64,000 nucleotides of DNA. It comes from Rhizophlyctis rosea (lineage: Eukaryota; Chytridiomycota; Chytridiomycetes; Rhizophlyctidales; Rhizophlyctidaceae). The notes under the pieces are model-generated. The model saw nothing but the letters and a program-made list of their open reading frames with translations, did not search any database and was not told the origin of the DNA. Shown here in pieces: positions 22,668 through 34,233 of the stretch (position 1 is its first letter; each line of letters opens with the position of its first letter). Location: positions 62,001 to 126,000 of the forward strand of contig JADGJC010000022.1 of assembly GCA_027596075.1 (NCBI GenBank). Direction: 5' to 3'. Position numbers and translations under genes: made by a program.

Positions 22668-23633
22668 ATGACGACCACTTCCATCGCCCAGGCGCTCAAT
22701 ACGGTCATAGCCTGGCTAGCCATTTCTCCTAATTCCCTTCCTCCGCCTTCAACTCCCTTCGATTCACCAACAACTGATGTAAAAATTCTGGTTCTGCATG
22801 GCTCCCCTATCCTGCCCACCTTGACAAAAGTGGCAAGCTTGTTACGCCCGCTTCAAACTCCTAACTCCCGACCGTGTCTCTGGTTCACCCACCTCGGCCT
22901 CTCTGGTGGCATCGGACACTCCACAACCTACCTCCGTACAGCAGTGCGCACCCACCCCATATTTCGCAGCCTCGTTGCTCCGTCAAACAAGTCCGCTGAT
23001 AACGCGCAGACCAAAAGCAATGCTTGGCTTGACTCAGTGCCAGAATCTGAGATCTTTGAAGCCATCCTGCGCCAGTACTTTGGGGATGACTTGGCTGCCT
23101 GGGAAGCTGCGGGCGGCATTCTTTGTGTAGAAAGTAGAAGTACGAATTGCGGAGCAAATGCACTGGAAAGCAAGAAGGAGATGGAGCGGATGGGCTTGTT
23201 GAAGTGGGTTGAGGACAGGGAGGATAAAGTCATGGAGGTGGTGGTGGTGCAGGAGCCTACCATGTTGCGAAGGACTGTGGCGGGATTCGAGAAAGCGTTC
23301 GAAGGCATTGAAGGATGGAAATTCATCGGGTGGGCGACATTCATACCTGAGGTTGAGGAAGTGAAGGGTGAGCAGGGGGCTGGGTCCATTTGTTTCAAAA
23401 CGCCCAAGTTGACTGATGACGAGGCGGGGTCAATTTGGGAGATTGGACGATTTGTAGATTTATGTTTGGGTGAAATTCCACGCTTGCGGGATGATCAGCA
23501 TGGATATGGGCCAAAAGGAAAGGGCTTTATTGTGCATGTGGATATTCCTGAAGAGGTGGAAGAAGGGTGGAAGGTGGTGAAAGCTATTCTTGGAATGGAA
23601 GGCGGTCGGGTTAATGCGGGTGTAAGACAATGA
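22668..23633 (+). CDS. DUF218 (YdcF/SanA-like) domain protein
   Basis: Single exon, 321 residues. The core ILVLHGSPIL, the ESRSTNCGANALESKK block (equivalent to the STNTxENA loop) and VVVQEPTMLRRTVAGFEKAF follow the order of the DUF218 family, a Rossmann-like fold present in bacterial YdcF/SanA/ElyC and in fungi. Biochemistry in this family is poorly defined; some members bind S-adenosylmethionine. No signal peptide or membrane helix is evident, so the product is probably cytosolic. The start at 22668 is the first ATG after a C/T-rich leader. Confidence 0.6.
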   Translation: MTTTSIAQALNTVIAWLAISPNSLPPPSTPFDSPTTDVKILVLHGSPILPTLTKVASLLRPLQTPNSRPCLWFTHLGLSGGIGHSTTYLRTAVRTHPIFRSLVAPSNKSADNAQTKSNAWLDSVPESEIFEAILRQYFGDDLAAWEAAGGILCVESRSTNCGANALESKKEMERMGLLKWVEDREDKVMEVVVVQEPTMLRRTVAGFEKAFEGIEGWKFIGWATFIPEVEEVKGEQGAGSICFKTPKLTDDEAGSIWEIGRFVDLCLGEIPRLRDDQHGYGPKGKGFIVHVDIPEEVEEGWKVVKAILGMEGGRVNAGVRQ

Positions 23634-23932
23634 TTCCCAATGTGTCCACCAACATACATTAAATGAGTACATTGCATATCCGCATACTGGCTGAGCCACC
23701 AATTGCCCTGTTTCTTGTTTGAAAGGGTGGGCCGGTGAGGGGTGAACCGCTTCAAGGTCTGTTTGCAAACAGACAAACCAACGTCCAAGCGGCTGACCCC
23801 AGCTTTGGATGCCGTAAGCAAAACTGTCGCATTTATAGGACCCTGAAAAAACTCTTTCCATAGTATCATACTTTGCACATAACAAGAGGACCTTTCTCAG
23901 AAACAACACCATCACAACTTATCCAAAAAAAA

Positions 23933-24382
23933 ATGTCATATTCGGTCCCCACAACAGTTTCCCACCTAGGAGGCAACCCCTCCCGCCCCATCCTCAATAC
24001 CAATACCACTTCCGCGGCAAACCCCCTAGCATCAACAAACTCCCAATCACCCCACGTCGCAAACCTACACGCAGAACCCGTCATAAAGCAAGTCGACGTC
24101 GTCAGCCCAGTCACAGCTCACACAACTTCCTCAATTGCCACACCCGTTGCGCACACCACAGTTCCCCACCAATTGGCAGCAGAATCAACGGTAGCACCTG
24201 CAGCCGTTGCACACCCAATCGGGTCATCGCCGCGAGATGTGGCCGGAGATCAAGTGGCTACGAACCCGGACACGGCGGATGGGAGTAACAATGTAGTGGT
24301 TGGAAGGACGGGGACGGGGTCGTTGACCACTCCTGGGAAGGTGGTTGGGGATCTTGATCCTGTTGCGGTTGTGCATCCATAG
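23933..24382 (+). CDS. Low-complexity Ala/Val/Thr/Pro-rich orphan (149 aa)
   Basis: Single-exon frame of 149 residues starting MSYSVPTTVSHLGG right after an A8 tract. It is rich in Ala, Val, Thr, Pro and Asn, with His-Pro pairs (VAHPIG, VVHP at the end) and no hydrophobic core, so it is probably disordered. No family is recognised. Codon use shifts from C-ending in the first half to G/T-ending in the second. It could be a stress or spore protein, but nothing in the sequence shows that. A TATA-like element is not evident. Confidence 0.5.
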   Translation: MSYSVPTTVSHLGGNPSRPILNTNTTSAANPLASTNSQSPHVANLHAEPVIKQVDVVSPVTAHTTSSIATPVAHTTVPHQLAAESTVAPAAVAHPIGSSPRDVAGDQVATNPDTADGSNNVVVGRTGTGSLTTPGKVVGDLDPVAVVHP

Positions 24383-24785
24383 CTTTGACAGACAATTGTC
24401 GCATCCATCGGTTGGGAATAATATGTTAAAATGTAGACAAACATAATGACTGCGAACGTCTACTTTCTCATCTCGCTCATGCATACCTGCACGCAGGATT
24501 GTCATGCAAATACAATCAGGACTCTAAACAGAGGTCAGCACCAGGAAAGACTGCGCAAGAGTGCTCCAGGGGATTGGAGGATAGTGCGACCAGACAACCT
24601 CCAAAACGCTCCATCTCACTTCATTCACTCGATCAAGAATCGTCCTGTGCAGAAACTAAAGCTTTGGTATTTTACATTCCAGTATTTACAGCGGCGCCAA
24701 CTTGCGCCCCACATTGGTATAACTTAAGCATAAATTAAGTCGGACTTCGTAACATAAAATGGTCAATCTCCCCGTCGACATCCAT
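24383..24785. other. Convergent intergenic region
   Basis: 403 bp between the 3' ends of the orphan gene and CHK1. No recognisable feature. Confidence 0.35.
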
Positions 24786-27053
24786 TTAACTCGCTACTAA
24801 ATCACCCAGAGCAGCCTTGACTGCTTTGTAGAATCTCTTGAATTCCATTGGATCTCCCTAGAGTTTAGGATGAACCATCTCGTAAATTGAAATGGCTGGC
24901 AGGGAAGAGAGGCGGGACAACTAAACTTACTTTGCTCTTGCGGAAATGCACCATGTGGGGTCCTTTCGGGATTGGAAGTATTGACACTTCTCCATGTAAC
25001 GGACATTTTCTCTTATCCACCGTTGTAAAGCTGATCTGCATTCAGCAAAGAATGTCAACGATCATCTCATCTATTTGTATTCCTATCATGATGGTTCTTA
25101 CCATCATCTGACCGTGGTGCTTCCACGGGACCAAGAAGTCTTCGAAAATGCCGTGAATCTGATGCGCAAGCTCCGACGAGTCTGCATACGAATAGAACCG
25201 GGTGATCCATTCGGATCGGAATATGTCAATGAAGCCGCCTCTGATCTGAGACTTCGCAAGAGGGAGATGAATTAGCCAGTTAGGTGCGATGTCATCCAAA
25301 TCCAATACTCCTTACCAGAGCTGGTGAGGTGTTCTGCGTGGCAGAGTCCGCCATGACCATTCCGACCGGTTGCGAGAAGGAGACATTGTGTCGATCTTCA
25401 AGAGTAGCGTTTTCCATGTTGGGTGAGTAGTTGTCGGCACGCATATCCGTGGGTTGTGAGTACGCCATACTAGACGAAAGAAGTTAGGGGATGGGATATG
25501 CGGTTGGGCGCGCAATACAACATAATTCTTACGGAGGAGTGTCAAGGTCCATGCCCATTTGGGACATCATCTTCTCCGCCACTCTTGCCGGATCATTGCA
25601 TCGACCTTGAGGTGATTCTGGTTAGACGGCAGATACTATGCATGGAGACACGAGCTTACCATCTGTGAGTAAGAGGTTCGCCCTGGAGCATTTATACATT
25701 TTGATCAGAAGGGAGACGTGGTATGGGTGTAATGTACAAATCATACCTTCTGAACCAGGGACTCTCCCGAATCATCTTTATTGTGAATCGTCGATTTGCA
25801 TCCGGGTTCATCATGCCCGTCAGTATATCTTGGAATGACGAGTTAGTTGACCATGTGTCAATATGCCTGAAAAACTTCTTACCTAATATCGGCTGAGGGA
25901 AGATCGTCCATGGCGGAAGATTGGGTTGCGGATAGTGTTTTCGGTACTCAACAAATTCCGGGTCATGTTGTGTTGGCTCGCCCCATGGCGTATCTAAATC
26001 AGACTGTGTTGATACATGCTTGTAATACTCGTTCAGCTATGAGGGTGACATACTTCCGGCGCACAGAGCGAAAAGGATCACACCGGCTGACCAAATGTCG
26101 ACGATATCGCCGAAGTAGTGCATCGAATGAATCTGAAATGCGCCACTGTCAGCAAGTGGCATGCGTCGAGGTACAGTATATTGACTTACCTCTGGAGCAA
26201 CGTAGGGCGGCGTACCGCACGGTGTTTTGAGGACTCGTCGTTTGCCGTCAATGGCATAGACCGTAGCCAGACCAAAGTCGCTGATTTTCAGGTTGCCTGC
26301 ATAACCTCATGATTAGGAGAGGATTCCAAATAGTTATATCATCTATTCGTTACCATTTGAGTCTAGTAGCAGGTTCTGGTCAAGAAAGAAGGTACGTCAA
26401 TCGTTCAGCCAACATGAAGGCGAGTCTCAGCATGACGGTACCTCGGGCTTCAAGTCTCGATGTGCGATTCCACGCCCATGCAGAAACTCCTGTTTTGGAC
26501 GTTAATCATTCGCTGCAATCGAATTGCCTTCCTCGAAAGCACGTACCACGCCATTCATCAGCTGCTGGAAGTACATATGAGCCAAGTCTTCCTCTACACC
26601 AACGTCCGGCTCTGAGGATGGTGCATTCCTCAGTGTCAACGTCGATAGCGTGTGAGAATGATTATGGCATACCTATCCTGTCAAACAGCTCCCCAGCTGC
26701 GGCATACTCCATGACAATGTAAATATGAAAGTCATCATCAATCGCTCCCATCAACTTGATGATGTTCTCGTGTTCCACTGATGCGTGAATTTTGATTTCT
26801 TTTTGCAATGCGGTCACCACTGCTTGGCCTTCTTTGCCGGACCGCTTCCGAACAATTTTGACGGCAACCACTTCGCCCGTTTGTGGATGTATGCCCAGTT
26901 TGACTCTGTAAAGGCAGATAATGTTGAGATTTCCAGTAGTGCTTCCTGTCTGTAACTTTTCGCAGCATCCAGTACAACTTACTTCGCAGATGCCCCCTGA
27001 CCGATGGTTTCCCTTAGTTCATAGCCGCACACGACTTGCTGAGAGGCCAGCAT
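24786..27053 (-). CDS. CHK1: Checkpoint kinase CHK1
   Basis: Serine/threonine kinase that halts the cell cycle after DNA damage or replication stress. About a dozen exons run from the ATG at 27053 to a TAA at 24786-24788. The first two (27053-26983, 26905-26673) carry the Gly loop GQGASAKV and the VAIK-type lysine (VAVKIVRK). Later exons show [27 protein letters not shown], the activation segment [15 protein letters not shown] and GTPPYVAPE, and WSAGVILF. The C-terminal part has [16 protein letters not shown] and a closing [18 protein letters not shown], which match the CHK1 regulatory (KA1-like) domain. GELFDRIEPD and the C-terminal motif separate it from other kinases. Some middle exon ends were placed by motif only. 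Confidence 0.87.
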
Positions 27054-27436
27054 GCTACACCAACAGACAAGCGACGTGTCCGGCAAGACTCAGTTCTACG
27101 GTCCTACAGAACGATAGTGCTGAAGACCCTCTCGGTGAAGAACACCTGTAAGTTGTGGGGAGAAACCGTGGGAAAGCTGTCGCAAAGTTGTGGGAAAGGT
27201 CAACGCGAAATTGCAAGGCCGCGACACGACATGCATGTTCCAAGCCACCAAACATCCGTCCAGTGATTCGGACAAATAACAAAAGGACCGCTGTCCCACT
27301 GCCCAGGGGCAGACCTGCTCCCATCCACATCGCAAAAGTGACGATCTTCACAAAGACAGTACATAAGGCCAATATAAAACAGTATTTGGAATTCGTCTAC
27401 TGAGCCTTCTGATCTGACGGTATACGGAGAGCCGCA
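27054..27436. promoter_or_regulatory. Divergent intergenic region
   Basis: 383 bp shared by CHK1 (-) and the STN1-like gene (+). Frames in it are motif-free. Confidence 0.4.
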
Positions 27437-28693
27437 ATGCTGACTGCGGTGACAAGTCGTAACTCAGCTCAAAATGACCAAAGCAACGTCCATCGGACAC
27501 TGTTCCTTCGCGACGCCATCACCGCGCGATATGTTGGGTCACCAACTGAGGCAGTTTTCGAGTTTGGCGCTCCCAAGTTCCGCTTTCGTTTTGTGAGGTA
27601 GCTATCTCTGTTCCAAACTGTGACACCTATGTGCAACGTATTTATTGACCATGGAGGTTGGCTGGAGTAGTGGTGTCAGCCGAGTGTATGATATCCCTTC
27701 GGGAAAGCTATCAAAGTAAGAATATAACAGTATACTACATTGGTAAGTTTGCAACCGGTTTCAGAGCGTGACAACTGCTTAACGGATGTGTCCTGACTTA
27801 CCAGATGACGGCACTGGAGTGTTGCCAATATCCATAACGCAAATCGCATCACATTCGAGCTTGACGGATTCTTCCAATTTGCCGGCTGGCACGCAAGTGG
27901 AAATCATTGGTCGCTTATTGCAGGGAGTAACTACGAAAGGTGAAACAATCAGATGGGTGAATTGTGAAGGGTAAGCTGCCATTTGTCAAAAGCAGCCGAA
28001 ACTTGTAAATTGCGTGTTTACTTTGTGAATTTCAGAGTCGCACATAAAGATGACGTATTCTTTGATGTGTTGCGCTCCCTGGAGACGGTCCGTCTGTATC
28101 GAACCTGTTACGGCTGTGAACGACTAAGACCTCCGCCCGCAAAAGCGCATGCTCCGAAACATGTCACTTTTGGACCAATTGAAAGTCATGACCCCAGTCA
28201 ACCATTCCAAATGTACGAAGAAGAGCCCAAAGATCCTGCGACTGCGCATCGGTCCGAAAGACTGCCATTTGACGCGGGTGCTCCCTCATTGGATCATAGA
28301 GTTCATTGGCAGGAGCCAATGGCGATAGACAATGGCGCACCAGGAAACGAGACATCTGCGACCCCCGAATTTGAGGATCTTGACGACGATATCATGTTTG
28401 AGATCGGCGATGACTTTGCTTTGCCGGATGATCCCATTACAGTAGAAGGAGGTGACGACCCAAGTAAGTCGTGATGCATAGTCCATTCCCATCTCTTAAG
28501 GCTGATCACTTCTATAGCCATTGATCATAGCGCGATCACTGCATTCGTGGAAGCACATAAAGCCGGTGTGACCTTTGTCGACATTCAAAAGCAGTTTCCA
28601 TCAATGTCACAGACAGTCCTCCAACAAGCGCTAGATGTGATAACAGGCCGATTTGAAGTGTATATACACGAGGGCCTGTACCATTGCTTTTGA
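27437..28693 (+). CDS. OB-fold / winged-helix protein, STN1-like
   Basis: Five exons (27437-27597, 27657-27742, 27805-27970, 28036-28463, 28518-28693) sum to 1,017 nt, 338 residues. The N-terminal half forms an OB fold with the signature VVVSAECMISL..ITVYYIDDGTGVLPISI. A long acidic linker follows (EFEDLDDDIMFEIGDDF). The last 55 residues (AITAFVEAHKAGVTFVDIQKQFP to the terminal GLYHCF) look like a winged helix. OB fold plus C-terminal winged helix is the layout of STN1 in the telomeric CST complex and of RPA32. Length and the DDGTG motif favour STN1. Direct sequence support is modest, so RPA2-like or another ssDNA-binding factor remains possible. Confidence 0.55.
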
Positions 28694-28817
28694 GATGTAA
28701 ACATACAAATAAGCAAATCGCTCGCCTGTCCCTTCCGATCACGTAAGCTCATTAGACCTGGAGGATCTTCTCATTTGCAATCGTATCTCCTTGTTATGGG
28801 TTCTCAATCTACTCCAC

Positions 28818-31340
28818 ATGTCCCGAATATATGCACTCCGAAAGACATGCCCACCTCAAATACGCGCCCGTATCGATCAAGCTGCTTCAATGCAGTTTTA
28901 CATTGTTCAGGACTTAGGTCCAATGGCTTTTATAGTAGCTGATGGCAATCCGTCGCCAAGAGCCGGACCAGATGCGGATAGAGACGGCGCTGGTGATGAA
29001 GAAGCTCTCGACCCTGCCCGCGCTTCAACCGAGAGGAAGTCGAAATGCAAAGTCGCACTTGGTTCCATTCAGGCATGCACCTGTGCCGATTACTTGATGG
29101 AGCGAGATCTTTGTGTCCACATTGTACGTGATGCTGAATTTGTCCAATCTTGCGCGCTCATGCCAAGGAGCTTACTTCCAACTTTCTCACGTCCTTAGCT
29201 GTGGGTAATGCTCAAAATCTTCCGTGTTGCTGAAAACAGCGATGTGCTTTACCAAAGGTCTTTGGTGGAGCGTGAAATTTCTGACATTCTCCGTGGGCGA
29301 CATCATCGAGTAAGTGAATATCAGCAGTGTATGACAGCATCCACAGGAGGAAACATTCATAGAGATCTTTAGCCTCCTATCATAAAACCTAGCAAGGCGC
29401 CAATTTCGGCGAATCCAACTGAGAGGCCCCTAGTAGCGCAGCGGCCGATTGAAAAGTCGGACGTTTGGTAAGCATTTACAAGATTGCCACATTGGACCAC
29501 ACAACCTTCGGTCAGACTCTGACTCGCCATTCATTTCAGTCCAATCTGCCATGAATCCCTTCTCACATCCACCATGCGCGTCACATACTGCAAAACATCC
29601 TGCGGAAACAGCATACATGTGAAATGTGTGAAGATCTTGATGGACCACCAACAGTCGATGGGGATGGAGAAGATCAAATGTCCGGTTTGTACTGTTTGGC
29701 ACGGTCGGTCCGTGTACGGTTTGCTGACTAGCAATTTCGGCATGGACATTAGCTTTGCCGAAACGATTTGGGAAGCGCCGAGGAGTTGAGGAAGGAGTTG
29801 TATGGGCCACAGAGGAATGGTGCTCCACAGGAGGCGAAGGGTGCGCATAGAGGTAAGGGCAGGTGGCGCGAACGATGTTGGGCATCTTCTCTCTGAAGTC
29901 TGGGGTTGATGTCAACATCCGTTTCTTACAGGATACCGCTGTCATTCTTGTAATGCGTCACCCATTGTTGGCAAATGCCATAGGTGAGCAGCGTAGTTTT
30001 GACCCGTTAACCACAATCCTGATTTCAGTCTTCTATTCCATTAGATGCATGGTTTGCAAGGTAAGCATTGGTTTCGTTCAAACGAATGGCTCCATCACAT
30101 TCGAACAAGATTGCATGAGTAAACTTGTATTTGCAGACCTTGCATTTGTGCGACTCTTGCTTTTCTTCTGGGGAGCATGCGTGAGTAAGGTTCATCATGT
30201 AGAGATTGAGACCTAAGAATAACACGTTCCACGCAAGGGACCACGCATTCACTCACCGCACCCATCCAACATCCATCCCACGCTCATCACCACGCACCGT
30301 CCCTGGTTCCGTACCAACAGCTTTGATGGAATCCCTTCAAAACCGCGAGCTCACGGAAGCAGACTACGAATCCCTCCTTGCTTTGGACAATCCCGCTGTA
30401 CCACAAGGCGACATCCCGCTTCATGTGATCAACTCGTTTCCCACTGATCGAGCACGTGAAGTGAAAGAGTGCAAAGTGTGTGCGGAACAAATAGGACGAG
30501 GGGATGTTGTACGGAGGATCCCGTGTGGGCATGACTTTCATAGGAGGTGTATTGGTATGTTGTGGCAGTGGTCTTGATTTATGCTCTTCGGAATACGACT
30601 GCCTACTGAATACATCCTACAATCTTACAATAGATCGATGGCTTCTGCAGCATCGTACCACATGTCCAACATGCGGTCTCGCCGCCTACTCAGCTGTGGG
30701 AGCAGAATCAGACGCCGATCACGTCGCAACTCCAAATGATAACGCCATTTATCGGGCGAATACCTATCCATGGCAAATATCACATCAACAACATGCACGA
30801 ATAAGAAGACGGAAGAAGAAAGGTGAAAAACAGCATGCGTCTCAGGCAGATATTGCTCAGGCAGCGGAGCAGCATGTTGGGTTTGGAATAGGCATGGTGG
30901 GCGGAGCATCTGGATCCAGAAGTCTGCCGGAGGAAGGTGGGGTTCGACCAGCACCAAGGGGAGCTTCCAGTTTTCTCAAACATCACAAACTCCCCGCCGC
31001 TAAATCTACTCCCGCTATACCAACCATTCCTCTCATTCGGCGAGAATCCTCAACTGGACCTGGTACTGACCTCCTTCCTGCCATTTCTGGAGCAGGCTTG
31101 GACCATATCAGTGGTAGTTTACGTGGGATGAGGATTGAGGCGCATAATCAGTTGCTGGGAAGCGGTGAACGCCATGGCGTCATCAGGAAGCAGAGCACGA
31201 ATGCTACTTTTCAGACAATGGGTCCACCACCTATGCCCAAAAGGCCTCCTTTCAGTGCTGGTGCAGTGGCGGGATTTGGGTGTGCGGCGCCGTTGGAACT
31301 GGTTGTAGGTAGTGGACCTGCGGGTACAAAGGGTCGTTGA
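28818..31340 (+). CDS. ZSWIM2: ZSWIM2-type E3 ubiquitin ligase (SWIM-RING-ZZ-RING)
   Basis: Ten exons sum to 1,869 nt, 622 residues (human ZSWIM2 is about 630): 28818-29123, 29199-29309, 29397-29467, 29540-29684, 29753-29852, 29932-29983, 30045-30060, 30137-30180, 30238-30554, 30634-31340. Domains in order: SWIM zinc finger (CTCADYLMERDLCVHI), the VEREISDILRG helix, a first RING (CPICHES..CGNSIHVKC..KCPLC), a ZZ finger (YRCHSC..CHRCMVC..CDSCF), and a second RING (CKVCAEQI..CGHDFHRRCIDRWL..CPTC). This order is specific to ZSWIM2. The 16-nt exon 7 encodes part of the ZZ finger. The C-terminal 200 residues are basic then Gly/Pro-rich and disordered. Animal ZSWIM2 is testis-linked, so a flagellum-related role is possible. 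Confidence 0.87.
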
Positions 31341-31987
31341 GGGTTCTGCCAGGAATGGACCATGTGTACATAGTTACAGATTTTGTTTTGTAGGTAATGT
31401 TCGTAGAAATACCACATTTTGCCACACGAAAGAATCGATTGCTTCTCGTTGCCTTCATTGACGAGGCTATCGGATTTTTCCGAAGAAGCTGGTTGTTGCA
31501 CTTCCAGTTCTTCAAGGTTCGTTTAACGCGTTTCAGGGTTCCAAATTCGTGACATTTTCGAGGATCATTTTCGCGGGTGACTACATCTCTCAACTTGCAA
31601 GTTGCAGATTTCAAACATTGTGACGAACGCTGCTCATCTCTCGTCTTGGATTTGTGGGTGAGATCGTTGGTTGGTAGTCGACATGTTCCACTGCCAAACA
31701 TAAACAGCCACTGTGCCACCAAGCCACAAACCGGTTGGACTGTCACTCTGTGTCACATTTTGGGGTAGCCAACTCAATGGGCTAATGCCCCACCATTTGC
31801 CGTTTGGATGGCAGGTGGTGGTCAGTTTCTTCTCACCCTTCCAATTCGCAATCGTCACGCCTTCACTCAACTCTCATCCACTAGTCCAAGTCCTTCTGTT
31901 TCCACACTCACGTGCCCTTTGTATCGACTATACGCACTTGGTCCTCTTGCCACCCACACGACTTTGACTGTAGTGGTTTTGCCCAAG
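31341..31987. other. Intergenic, no gene seen
   Basis: 647 bp between ZSWIM2 and the AP-1 mu gene, same strand. Frames here are short and motif-free. Confidence 0.4.
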
Positions 31988-34111
31988 ATGGTCGCGAGCG
32001 CTGTTTTCATCTTGGACCTGAAGGGGAAGGTAAGAGGCAACCCACGTGAATGGTTACCCTTGCAATTTTATGACTGAAGCTCTGTTATGTCGAACATGTA
32101 GGTCCTTATCTCGCGAAACTATCGCGGAGACATACCCATGACGGCGGTGGAGAAGTTTATGCCATTAGTTCTGCAGGTGGAGGAGGAGGAACAGACGCCT
32201 ACGCCTATTATCTCGACAGAGGATGGTATCAACTTCCTGTACATACGCCACAGCAATCTTTACTGTACGTGTCTACATGCATGTCGATTTGTATTCATCA
32301 TGAGTGATGGAGCAGCGGAGACGGTCTTCGGAGACGGTCGTGGGAAAGGGGTTGCGTGCGACTTACGCAGTCGAATATGGGAACAAAGACCTTCGCTAAC
32401 ACCATTGTCTTCATCAGTGTTGGCAATGACGAAGAAGAATTCTGATGCCGCAACGATTTTGCTATTCTTGCATAAACTAGTGGAGGTAATGATTCGCTGC
32501 ATGAACAATCCCGTGTGGTGAATGTTCCTAATAAATGCTCCATAGGTGTTCATAGAGTATTTCAAAGAATTGGAGGAGGAGTCCATCCGGGACAATTTCG
32601 TCATCATTTACGAACTGCTAGATGAAATGATGGATTTCGGCTATCCGCAAACGACAGAGGCGAAGATTTTGCAAGAGTTAGTTGAGCAATCATATTATTA
32701 GTGGACGAACGACTCATTGACCAATTCCGCGGAACAGATATATCACGCAGGAATCTTACAAACTTGAAACACAAGCGCGGCCACCCATGGCAGTAACAAA
32801 TGCGGTATCTTGGCGTTCGGAAGGGATCAAGTATCGGAAGAACGAGGTGTTTTTGGATGTTGTGGAGTCCGTCAATCTCTTGGTGAGGTTGCGCAGCAGA
32901 TAGTACGATGTTGGAAGAGCATCAGGTTGACGCTTTCTTACGGATCGGCAGGTCAACGCGAATGGAAATGTGCTGCGGAGCGAGATTTTGGGGGCTGTCA
33001 AGATGAAGTGCTACCTGAGTGGTATGCCGGATGTTCGATTGGGACTGAACGATAAGGTTCTGTTCGAATCAACAGGAAGAAGTATGAAATGTCAGATTTG
33101 GGAGTTGGGCACAGGGTGGATCTGACTCCTTCGTTTCACACAATAGCGGCGTCGAAGGGGAAGGCAGTGGAAATGGAGGACGTCAAGTTCCATCAATGTG
33201 TGCGACTGTCTCGTTTCGAGAGTGATCGAACAATTTCTTTCATCCCTCCCGATGGCGAGTTTGAGCTCATGTCGTACCGGTTGAATACCCAAGTCAGTAT
33301 CATTTTTGGCAGGCGAAACACCAAAAAACTGACGTTGACATGATTGGGTGGTCGCTTAGGTGAAACCGCTGATCTGGTGTGAAGCGGTCATTGAATCACA
33401 CAGCGGATCACGTGTTGAGTACATGATCAAGGTAGGTGATTGAGAAAATGTCTGAAACCAGGCCATTTGCTAAACCTTGATTTCAGGCCAAAGCACAGTT
33501 CAAAAAGCGTTCTTCCGCAAACAACGTAGAGATCATTGTGCCGGTGCCCGAAGATGCGGATACCCCTAAGTTCAAGGTATGGATTGATATTGGCAAAGCA
33601 ACAGCCTTGCAAGTCTTTGCCACCAAAATACCGGCTCAATGTCTGCAACTCTTCGCAGGCATCTGTCGGTTACGCACAATATGCGCCGGAAAAGAACGCA
33701 ATCGTATGGAAAATTAAGCAATTCCCTGGTGGAAAAGAATTTACCATGCGGGCGCATTTTGGGTTGCCGAGTGTCAAGAATGGTGCGTGATTGCAGATTC
33801 GGAATGGATATTGCAGTGGGTCATGGTCGCTGACATGTGACATGCAGAGGATCCGGACAGGAGACCGCCAATATCGGTCAAGTTTGAGATTCCGTACTTC
33901 ACAGTATCAGGCATTCAAGTGCGGTACCTCAAAGTCGTGGATAAGAGCGGATATCAGGCATTCCCTTGGGTGCGGTACATTACACAGAATGGAGGTAAGA
34001 TGACGTGATTTCAACCATAATATAATAACTTCTGTTTGCTGACAATCATTCGCAGATTACTTCCTACGCCTTCCCGAACCGGTCAAATCCGCGAAATTGG
34101 GAGGCCTCTGA
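31988..34111 (+). CDS. APM1: AP-1 clathrin adaptor medium subunit (mu-1)
   Basis: Medium subunit of the AP-1 adaptor that recruits clathrin and sorts cargo at the trans-Golgi and endosomes. Twelve exons sum to 1,314 nt, 437 residues: 31988-32029, 32102-32264, 32418-32485, 32546-32676, 32738-32882, 32952-33081, 33147-33292, 33360-33431, 33487-33576, 33659-33782, 33848-33994, 34056-34111. The N-terminal longin domain (SAVFILDLKGK, VLISRNYRGDI) is followed by the mu-homology domain (WRSEGIKYRKNEVFLDVVES, ISFIPPDGEFELMSYRL, PWVRYITQNG). The ISRNYRGDI motif and overall identity point to AP-1 rather than AP-2. All exon phases close. Confidence 0.93.
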
Positions 34112-34233
34112 ATACACTAGCAGCAGCGTGAGCAATAGATTTGTACAAGGACTAAACCAACTCAGATGCAATACACTACATCGGCGATCCAAAGATCGCA
34201 TTACTTTCATCTCATGACATTTACAAATGGTGG

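Noticed and set aside
27716..27730. 15-nt intron and 12-nt exon in the STN1-like gene
   Set aside because: Reading straight through is in frame and produces a sensible OB-fold strand, so no intron is needed there.
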